A DNA stretch of 64,000 nucleotides from Helicoverpa zea (Eukaryota > Arthropoda > Insecta > Lepidoptera > Noctuidae), in contig NC_061453.1 of the NCBI RefSeq assembly GCF_022581195.2, forward strand, positions 10,558,001 to 10,622,000, in the 5' to 3' direction. A model generated the notes under the pieces. That model saw only the letters and a list, made by a program, of their open reading frames with translations. It searched no databases and was not told where the DNA came from. The translations under genes were made by a program, and so were the position numbers. The number at the start of each line of letters is the position of its first letter. Within the stretch, counting starts at the first letter, position 1. Of the stretch, positions 26,277 through 37,100 are shown piece after piece.

Positions 26277-26369
26277 GTTAAAACTCTTGAGACAGACACT
26301 GCAATGTAAGTCCTCAATGTCTCACAGCAGCAGGTCCACTTATTGCACGAGAATCCTCAGAAATTCAAC

Positions 26370-27692
26370 ATATAGGGAAATATTAACTATCGTCCCATAT
26401 CCATTATTTCAGCCCTGCCGAAACTATTTGAGAGATTAGTCCACGATACAATATATCCTGCTCTTCATCATAATATAATACAGCAACAACATGGATTTGT
26501 CAAAAAACGGTCAACAACAACAAATTTGATAGCATTTACGGATTATCTTTTTAATAATATGGACTCTCGTATTCAAGTGGATGCCATTTACACTGATTTT
26601 CGAAAGGCATTTGACAAGGTTGATCATGAGTTGCTACTGGAAAAAATTTCGTTTAATGGCATACGTGGTGATTTGCTCCGTTGGTTCTCGTCGTATATTA
26701 AGAACAGAACTCAAAGGGTGGTTGTTAATGGATTCAGATCAACTACTGCAATAAGCGTGAGTTCTGGTGTGCCTCAAGGCTCGATTTTGGGACCCCTATT
26801 ATTTGTTTTATTTATTAATGATATCAGCACTTGTTTTATAAATTCCAAAATCCTGCTTTATGCCGATGATCTAAAAATTTGTAGACCCATTACAAAACTC
26901 GAAGACAGTAAATTATTGCAGGACGATTTGGATCGCTTTAGTGAATATTGCAGGCGTAACAAACTACAACTGAGTATACCTAAATGCTGTTGTATTAGTT
27001 TTACGAAAAATAAGAATGCTATTGAGTACACGTACTCTTTGGACAACAGCATATTATCGAGGATGTCACTTGTTCGTGATCTCGGAATCCTGCTTGACGA
27101 TAGACTTCACCTAGACTCCCACATTAATAAAATTGTTAATAACGCATTTCGTATGTACGGCTTCGTGATGAGATCTGCGAAGGAGTTTGTTCGACCCTCC
27201 ACTTATTTATACTTGTATCAGTGTTTAGTAAGATCTCAACTAGAGTATGCAGTGCCGGTGTGGAATCCCTTTTACAATAAATATTCAGAACTTATAGAAA
27301 ACGTCCAAAAAAAATTTATAAAAGCCATGCATTATCGTTGTTTTCACACAACAGTGTCATACGATCAATTACGTAGAACGTATGAATTGCTTGATTTGAA
27401 GTCGAGACGTACTCTTCTAGAGACTGTATTTTTGTATGATTTGTGTAATAATGTTTATGATTGTATCGATATTCGGAACAAAATCTGTTATATTGTGCCT
27501 AGAACGACTGTACACCGTAAGGTTCGTACGCGGCCACCCTTTGCTGTTACCTCTTGTCGAAGTAACGCAAGTTTGCGAGCACCTTTGCGTCGACTTACTG
27601 GCAATTACAACAAGTACTTCCCGCATGTTGATATGTTTTGTCTATCGGCTAGTAAATTCAAAAATATTATAAAGAAGACAGTTAGTCAATAA
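26370..27692 (+). pseudogene. 5'-truncated non-LTR retrotransposon reverse transcriptase
   Basis: The reverse-transcriptase part of a LINE ORF2 that copied itself through target-primed reverse transcription. The frame is open from about 26370 to the stop at 27690-27692. RT motifs are in order: NYRPISI, HGFVKKRSTT, YTDFRKAFDKVDH, SSGVPQGSILGPLLF, LLYADDLKI (catalytic YADD), and a C-terminal domain ending FKNIIKKTVSQ. Endonuclease and ORF1 are missing, as expected for 5' truncation. The sequence looks jockey/CR1-like. Immediately before 26370 the frame is closed by a TAG. It sits between the convergent 3' ends of pumilio and Fip1. Not functional without the missing 5' part. Confidence 0.92.
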
Positions 27693-27905
27693 AAAACAAT
27701 ATTTTCGGGCGGAATCATCAATAAACACTCAATTGTGTTACTAATTGTATGAGAATAAGCGAAATAATATTTTAAGATACGGGAATACGAAATAATTAAT
27801 TTTATTTACTATGTAACAAATATTTGAATTAAAAAAAGACATTGACGCTTCACCAATACCAAAAAGTGTATTTATAATTCAAACCACAAGTTAGTGTGCT
27901 TATCG

Positions 27906-27911
27906 TTTATT
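27906..27911 (-). terminator. Polyadenylation signal (AATAAA on minus strand) of Fip1
   Basis: TTTATT on the plus strand, about 50 bases after the Fip1 stop codon. It implies a short 3' UTR. Confidence 0.5.
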
Positions 27912-27960
27912 TATGTTCGTTACAGCTCCGTGCTTGATGGCCGTAAGCGCTTGTTCAAAT

Positions 27961-30900
27961 CTATTTGTCGTCATCTTTTTCCTTATCCTTTGTCTTGGGC
28001 TTAACACTACGTTCTCGGTCGCGCGAACGCTCGCGCTCCCTGGAGCGGTCCCGCTCTCGCTCGCGCGAGCGCTCCCGGTCGCGCGAACGTTCGCGCTGCC
28101 GCGGCGAGCGCGACCGCGACTTGTGACGGCGCGACCGCGAACGCGACCTCTCGCGTCTGTATGATCTGAAACATTTATTTATGTTTAAAGAACTTTATCA
28201 TCCACGCAGCTTACCGAGAAATCCTTGATTATTGATCCTCGGGTCCGTTAAGGTTTTTATAGCAAAATATTATTAAGTAGAATGGCGGACCGTTATCCCA
28301 ATTACATTGTCATTTTGGTTTAGTGCAGCATGTGATCGTCTTGCATAAATTAAGCAAGTTACATAAGGGTGCGGCCACACCTGCCGAATGTGCCGAGAAT
28401 GTGTCCATTTCGACCGCGCGGCCACCTCATAATTTTTGATGAAACTTTGCCAGGAATTAGTAGTAATTTGTTACTTTTCACTCCTCTTTTCCTGAATTTG
28501 TTACAAAAAAAACCAAGACGCTATGACAAAGAACAGTTAGCCGCTAGAACCGCCACTTGCCGTAGTCATCGCCCGTGATTACTTAGAAACTATACAATGC
28601 AGATAGACGAATGATACAGCAAAAGAAAGGTCTTAATTTGTTAAATTTGTTACAAAAATAAAAAAGGTCAAAACGTAGATAAACAAAAAGTTATGCAATG
28701 TTAAGTTTTCAGGTTATGAGTAGGTACGTATATCACCGTCGGTACCAAATTAACAGGGGCTAATGTGTATAGAAAATTAGTCTTTAATTTGTTACAGCGA
28801 AAAAAGACAAAAAAATACTAGAAAGAAGGTTCAATAATATGTTAGAGTCGATTTTAGTTGGCCGCGCGGACGGCAATATGCCTAAAATACAATTTCGTTT
28901 TTCTCGTTATCAAAAGTAGGTTTAAGCTTAATTAGAGTACTAATCGATGGGTAACGTAACCTAGTTTGAATAAATATAGCGAATTTAACTGCAGCATTCA
29001 TATTTTAGGAGATATTTACAAAAACACAGTGGTATGAAACTGCATGAGAGTAGGGTGTCCATGCATTTTCACATATTCGAAATTTTCGTTATTCACGTCT
29101 TATTTTTTTAGGGAGAGTGCATACTATAGTGTATTCACGGAGACGAGTTAGTAGAGCGCTATCTCACTCATACAATTTTTTAACTGCGATTGGTCAGTGA
29201 TAAATGCTAAGGCGGTGTACACAGTACGAGTACTTTTTAGTCTACTCATACTTCCCGTATTGTGCAGACGTGCTCTTCTTTGTGACAGTGCGCTCAACTT
29301 GTGAACCGGCTGGTGTATTGGATTATATGATTGATTGCTTTGATTGAGATAATGGCGGATATCGAACAATCTGCTGTTAAAAGAAAACGGCGGGCTTTTT
29401 TGTCTACCGAGAAGACTATGATTTTAAATATGTACCACGCAATGAGAAATGCAGACTCTTCGGCCTCCAAGGGTGACATTCTGAAAGCAGTTGCATCTTC
29501 TTTAGGTGTTCACTGGGCTTCTGTTCATAGAATTGTAAAAGAGAAGAATGATAGTGGCGAGCTAAAATCTCCGAAGAAATTGAAGCAACGTTTGTCAATT
29601 GTTGATACGATTGATAACTTTACAAAATGTGCCATCAGAAATATAGTCCACAATTTCTTCGCGCAGAATGAAATACCTACTCTTGATAAGATTTTAAAGA
29701 AAATCAGTGATGATGGCACTTTGGGCGTTATAAAGAGAACGACGCTACATAAAATATTGAAAAAAATTGGTTTAAAATTTTGTAAGAGAAGCAGAAACAG
29801 CTTATTGCTGGATCGCGATGACATATTCTTTTGGAGAAGAAATTATCTGCGAGCTATCAAAAATGCACGAAATAATCATCAAAAAATCTACTATTTAGAT
29901 GAAACTTGGGTGAATGAAGGTCACACTACCTCAAAAGCTTGGGTCGATACCACAGTGAAAAGCAGGCGAGACGCTTTTATTAATGGACTAACAACTGGCT
30001 TGAAAACACCTTCAGGTGTGTATTTTTTATTTATGTAATGGTCAATATTAATTTTTAAGCGGCGCATGTGTGCTAATGACCGGTTTATTGTTCTTTTGTC
30101 ATAAATGAGCATTATCATAATAAAATACTTTTTCCCAATTTTTGCATAGAAAACTGGCCCAGGTGCGCTACATCCATTGTTATTATTATCATTAAGTTAT
30201 AGTTATGTTCTCAGTGTTGAAACACGTGTTTTATAACATGTTTTATATTCTCTTTACAGGAAAAGGCAAAAGACTACTTATTACTCATATTGGGAGTGAG
30301 GATGGATTCGTCGAAGGTGGTCTAAATATGTTTGAGTCGAAGAAACAAGGCGATTATCACAAGGAGATGAATGCCGAAGAATTTGAAAATTGGTTTAGAG
30401 AAGTTTTAAATATGCTGGACGATAATTCTGTGATAGTCATGGATAACGCTTCCTATCACTCTAGGAAAATAGAGCGAATCCCAACGGCCAAATCTAAAAA
30501 ACAGGATATATGTAATTGGTTACGCGAAAAAAATATTAGCTGTAACGCTGAAATGTTGAAACGTGAATTATTAAACATTGTTAAAAACCATAGACAGCGA
30601 TACGACGCTTGTATTATAGACGAAATGGCAAAGTCACAAAACAAAACTGTACTGAGACTGCCACCGTATCATTGCGAATTAAATCCAATTGAGCTAGTGT
30701 GGGCTCAAGTTAAAGGAAATGTAGCTTCACACATGAAAACACACAAAATGGCAGAATTAAAAATTGTATTAAAGGAATCCATTCAATATATTGACGCAGA
30801 GAAATGGAAAAAATGTATAAAGCATGTCAAAGAAATAGTTGAGCCCAAAATGGATGCCATGGACAGAAATGTGGAAGCAATGACTGAAAGATTCATAATA

Positions 30901-33900
30901 AATGTAGGAAACGACAGTAGCGATAGTACGGAGAGTGATGATGATGATGATATGTTATGAAAATGTATACTAGGTAGATATTATAATATAATAAAGAAAA
31001 TATAATCATTAACTCTCGATTTTATTTCTTTCCTTCATATCCATCAGTTAAATAAAAAAGTAGGTAACAATAAATAAATTCTATCAAAATTTTATTTTAT
31101 TAATTGAGAGACTCAATTAATACGATAGACGAAGCCGCAAGAAAAAACTAAGCGTACTTTTAAGAAGCGCAGTGTGAACGCACGTTTACATTTCTAAGGT
31201 ATTGTTAACGCCCACTGATCCTAAAAAAGTTTTTTTTGTCTTTGTCATTTGTATGAAAATGTGCAATAGAGAAGGCGCTATACTAACTCGTCTCCGTGAA
31301 TACACTATAGTAGAGTACCAAGATTACATTAGTACAAAGGCATGTTGTTAATTTTGTATTCTGAACAAATATGCGGTTCGTTTTGCGGTCATATTGATGT
31401 CCATTGTTCTTAATTCTTTAAAGTACCCATTTACTGATAAAAAAATAGTTTCATTGACTTTCCGCAGGTGTTTTATAACGATTCCAGAAAAATAATCTCT
31501 TTTGTTTTCAATCTATTGTTAAAAATATTTGTCGCAAGCGGTTTAAAAAACGATAATTTTTTGTTGCAAATAAATTCCTGTGCTGAATTTTGAAGTGTAT
31601 AGGTACTCGTACGTATTTAATTCCCGTGATTTTCATACTACTAAGTTACTGAGACAATTATCATTATAAATCCAGAAGTGTCTAAAAGTGCTTAGTTATC
31701 AGTTGTGCCCACTGTACATATGTTGGAACTCACCACCAAAAAGTGTATTGCAGAGGGATCCAAATCGACTGCGGTAAGTTTATTTTTTTTTCAATTTTAT
31801 GATGACTTGTATAAAGTAATAAACTGTGTCCTTATAATTATTAAGAATATATAAAATGACATGAAATTCATGAAGTCTCTGCCACATTTTAATGTGATTT
31901 CATTTCACTTCAAAAGTGGTCATCTCTTAAAAATATTCTTAGCTTAATAACTTACATTAGCTTTTAATTTAGCTGCAAAATATAATTGCACACTTCTTTC
32001 ATAGAAGTGCTGACCGTTAGTGACCGAAATCTTTTTAAAATAAGTCGCTGCATCTTTGTCTGTCAAATAACGAAGACTTTTCTTCGTTATAAAATTATTA
32101 ATTAAGAAAAGTTCTTGCCCTTAATATGTACCTACTTACATAGCAATAATTTGTAGTACCTCAGTATGTATATTTTGTTTGTGATGCAGGCAACGGATGT
32201 TTAACCTTTGTATTATATTATCAATTGCTTTTATTGCAGCAAAAATGGGTAAAGCTGGACGAAAATCTATTGTTGAGAAATCAAAACAGAGAGAAGTTTT
32301 TATGAAATATGCCGACAAACTACTGGATGTTAAACTGAATGACCCTTTATTTGATAAAATTGCAAGTGATTTGGATAATCTTATGACACCAGCAGCTCTT
32401 TACATGTCACTGAAAAGAAATTTCAGGGAGTTTCTAAACACTGAATGCAAGCAGCGAACTGTATGTCCGTCCTCGTCATCCTCATCATCATCCTCAAGCA
32501 ATAGCCCGAGAACTGCATCCAAAATATCACATTCTCATGTCGAGTCCAATCAGCATCATAGTGAAAACGATACAAAAAACTTCAAGTTCGAATTAGATAT
32601 CTATGACTGGAAAAAAATGCAACCATTAAATGTCTTGTATAAAAGAAATGACTTGAGAACATGCACTCCATTTAAAAAATATAAAATACTGCCTAAGTAC
32701 AAATGGGTGGATATTTTAAGAGAAAAGATTTGGCTCATTACTAGATTACCTTGTACATGGAATTTCAAAAGTTACAAAGTGGAGTCTGAACATCATATTT
32801 TCTATCTATTTGTGACTTTGGTTTTTATAAAGTATGCACTCTCCCTAAAAAAATAAGACGTGAATAACGAAAATTTCGAATATGTGAATATGCATGGACA
32901 CCCTACTCTCATGCAGTTTCATACCACTGTGTTTTTGTAAATATCTCCTAAAATATGAATGCTGCAGTTAAATTCGCTATATTTATTCAAACTAGGTTAC
33001 GTTACCCATCGATTAGTACTCTAATTAAGCTTAAACCTACTTTTGATAACGAGAAAAACGAAATTGTATTTTAGGCATATTGCCGTCCGCGCGGCCAACT
33101 AAAATCGACTCTAACATATTATTGAACCTTCTTTCTAGTTTTTTTTTTGTCTTTTTTCGCTGTAACAAATTAAAGACTAATTTTCTATACACATTAGCCT
33201 CTATTAATTTTGTAGCTACGGTGATATACTTACCTACTCATAACCTGAAAACTTAACATTGCATAACTTTTTGTTTATCTACGTTTTGACCTTTTTTATT
33301 TTTGTAACAAATTTAACAAATTGAGACCTTTCTTTTGATGTATCATTCGTTTATCTGCATTGTATAGTTTCTGAGTAATCACGGGCGATGACTACGGCAA
33401 GTGGCGGTTCTAGCGGCCAAATGTTCTTTGTCATAGCGTCTTGGTTTTTTTTGTAACAAATTCAGGAAAAGAGGAGTGAAAAGTAACAAATTACTACTAA
33501 TTCCTGGCAAAGTTTCATCAAAAATTATGAGGTGGCCGCGCGGTCGAAATGGACACCCGAGAATGTGGCGTGGCTTGCAAACGGCTCGCGAGCTGCGCAT
33601 TCGCCAGATAAGGACACACCCTTACATATCACCTTTCATACAACCTTTAATTAGACTTCACCTTCCCTCTAAATTATTGTAAAATAAACTGTATTGTTCA
33701 ATGATATTGTAAGTCTAGGGGTTGCCTAAGAAGAAAATTTTATAAAAAACCATCAAGATTTTACTCACTTGCGACTTCTTAAAAAAATATAATAATGACA
33801 TTATTGTTTTGATTTAACATTTTTAAACTTATAATTTGTAATAGTAGGTTTTGTACTTACTTTTCCCTTATCCTATCAGGCTTGATCGAACGAGAGCGAT

Positions 33901-34157
33901 CTCGTTCCCTGTCTCTATCTCTCTCCTCCTGTTAAACATGTGAGATAGATTTATTTTAGTCCGAACTTATTTTATGTTTACGCATGCTGTGTTTATCTGT
34001 AAGTGACTGTAACAACATGCCAAATTCGTTTAACCTCATGTACAGTGTTGACATTGTTAATGAACCAAATAAATAAAAATAAGACAGTCAAGATACTGAC
34101 CTCATCCCTGCGGTCGCGGTCTCGGCGGTCGCGGTCGTCGCGCTCCCGCATGCGGTC

Positions 34158-34193
<36 letters not shown>

Positions 34194-37100
34194 CCGGTCG
34201 CGGTCGTGCATGTGCGGCGGCGGGTGCGGGCGGTAGGGCGACACGTAGGGCGGCGCCGGCATCATGTGCGGCGGCGCCGACATGTGCGGCGGGCCCAGCG
34301 GCTGCCCCATACCCATGGGCGGCCCCACCGGCGGACCCATCGGGCCTGGCGTCAACTCTTTTATTTCACTTGGAGCCCAGCCACTCTGTTCAGGATGACC
34401 TGTTAAGGCGTAAAGGCCGAGATTATGTTACTGATTTTGAATACAAAATAAATGTTATTAGTCCATCTTTTAGATTAGAAAATCTTGTCATCATCATCAT
34501 CATCATCAGCCTATCGCAGTTCACTGCTGGACATAGGCCTCTCCAAGTACACGCCACTGAGATCGATTTTCGGCTTCTCGCATCCAGCTCCTGCCAGCCT
34601 TGCGCAAGTCATCACTCCACCATGCCTGAGGACGTCCTACACTACGTTTGCCGAGGCGTGGTCTCCACTCTAGAACTCGTTTACCCCAACGGTTATCGGT
34701 TCTTCGGCTAATATGGCCAGCCCACTGCCACTTCAGCTTGCTGATTCGGTGGGCTATGTCGATGACCTTGGTTCTCTGACGGATTACCTCATTTCTGATG
34801 CGATCCCTCAGAAAAATGCCAAGCATAGCTCTTTCCATAGCCCGCTGAGCGACTTTAAACTTGTGGACCAGCCGTACCGTCAGTGTCCACGTTTCGGCTC
34901 TTATTAGAAAATCTTGTATTGCACCAATATTACAACTGCGAAGTAAAAACGTTAAAGATACATGTTACGAAGGCACAGTTTGTAAGAGGCAGTTTGATAT
35001 GCAAGCTTACCCCAAGGTTCCTCGTAAGGCGCGTGAGGAGGCGGCGGGTAGTAGTGGTCGCTGGGCGGAGGCCCGAAGTAGTCCGGCGCCCCCATGTCGC
35101 GCTGGTGCCCGCTGCGCCCGTACTCGCGACGCTCTGCTGTCATCACCTGACCAGATCACAATTATTACAATCACTCGTTTACACAACTTTTTAACTTCTA
35201 AATACTTAATATACAACGTGACTTTTTAGTCGTCTTACAAAGGTGGTCCACTCAATCTATCCGACATAAAATACCACTAGACACGATTACTGATTTTATA
35301 GCCTAACTTAATTAAGATAATAGGTGCAAAGAAAAATACTGAAATATAAAAATGATTACGTATCAAACGGTAGAAAGTAGGTACCTTCCCAACGCGCCGC
35401 GCTCCATTGATACAAGATTCGGGCAGCGCTCACAACAGGGTGTTCTTATAATCTACGTCATGCATCATAATAATGAATTAATTTTTATTTTTAAATTATT
35501 CAAATCTTATAAATATATATATTTTTTTATGAACGTTTACTAGTCATTGGATACATGAAGTGGGCTGCCGTTGTAAGACGACTAAAAAGTCACGCTGTAT
35601 AATGGATAGAAGTGTCATTAGACAGTAATGACACTTCTATGATGAAATGTTTAAAAACTAACCTGTATAGTATTTTCTCTAGATTGGTAATTGTTTGCCA
35701 TGGCAGGTGGCATGCCTTCATCATTTCTGCTAGGGCCTAAAATAAAACAAAATACATAGTTAAATAATTTAAATGTTATTGGATTACTAGCTTCAAATTG
35801 AACATAAAAGTTGTTGTAGTTGTATTTACCCGGCGGTCTCCTGAGGTCAGGCGGCGGCGGGCGGGGCGGCGCCCCCACGTGCAGGCCGACGCCCGCCTCG
35901 TTGACGCGCATGCGTCGTTGCCGCTCGCAGTATGCGCTCCACGTCACCTCGTTGAAACCATAGTTGAAATAATCTGAAAATACGAGTATCATCATTGCTT
36001 ACAACTTTTACAAATAACATCTCCAAACCATCAAGACATGACAATACAAGTATTGATAGGTACTCAAAAGAGTTCATTTTAAATAACTTTGGCACTTTTG
36101 CATTATGATGAGATGCTCCCTGGCAGAACATAACTGATGATTGCGCTGATGTAACCTCACGAAATTTAATTGATTGTGTATCCAACAAGTTGGCAAAGTA
36201 AATAAAATCACAATTGCTGATTTAAAAGTGACCGCTACTCTTCATTGACTTGTTGTCACATCAGTAACTCGCATCAATCTCTATTGAAAAAAGTCACATT
36301 CCATTTTATGCTTCTGACATTCTTAAACTCATTGTTCACATTAATGTGTGTGAAGTTCATTAAAAAGATTCTACCGATTAATTAACAAAAAGACCATATT
36401 TTTGGGAAGCTTAAGATTAATTACAAGCTAACATACATTTTTTTGTAGTAAATATCACAAAAAAACACAGAGGAAGGAAAGATGAGCAGAAGTGTCATAA
36501 GGTGGGTAGGTCATGCACCTTTTTGTAGGTCAAGTAATGCACGGAAGGCATGATCAAAATCAAAATCAATTGATTAGCCTTAATTGCTTAATGATTTTAT
36601 TTTTAAAAGTAAGTGGTCCCAAAGGTGTATGAAGGCAGAAATAGTAACATTTATCATCCCCTTGAAGGGCTTCTTTCTTAAGAGATAGAGATGGAGACAT
36701 CTCCACTAGTATTGAGTTCTCTATGTAAAAAATGCACTGAAGAAAAATTACGAAATCAATACTCTACATCAGAAACCTACCAGATATATCAGCTCCAGGT
36801 TTGTTCCATGGCTTGTCTTCAATGGTGTCAATGTTAAACTCTAGAGCAGGCACACCATTGATGCTTCCCGGCCCGTCTAAATCTTCCAATGTTACTTTAC
36901 CCCCCGTAGTGGTGCCACCACGAGGTTTGTCCCCAGCACCAGTGGCTACAAGACCCACACCACGCTGGAAAGTTCATTATCATCAAAATTATATCTAGTT
37001 AAGGAAAATCAATAGTTACATTATTATTAATAATGTTGATACAAAACATTTGTAACATCTTCATGTCTAGTGTAATAAAATGTGAATTGTCTAATAAAGA

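Larger units (their letters stand above)
28366..33621. mobile_element. Long-TIR DNA transposon (~5.25 kb) containing a second transposon
   Basis: About 760-790 bp at 28366-29124 are repeated in inverted orientation at 32832-33621 with only scattered differences; the outermost 40-60 bp are the most diverged and the right arm has about 25 extra bases there. The ends read GGGTG...CACCC and both flanks share TTACATA (28359-28365 and 33622-33628), an 8-base target duplication with one mismatch at most. Without the inner mariner-like element (29127-31307) it is about 3.1 kb. The inner 1.5 kb holds an ORF of unknown type (32245-32856). It lies in the last intron of Fip1. Superfamily not assigned. 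Confidence 0.85.

Noticed and set aside
26370..27692. Host reverse transcriptase gene
   Set aside because: It is a 5'-truncated LINE ORF2: no endonuclease, no upstream exon, and the frame is closed directly upstream.
34521..34838. 105-aa minus-strand ORF as a possible host exon
   Set aside because: It is the C-terminus of an RTE LINE inside a target-duplicated insertion; Fip1 splicing skips it with consistent phase.
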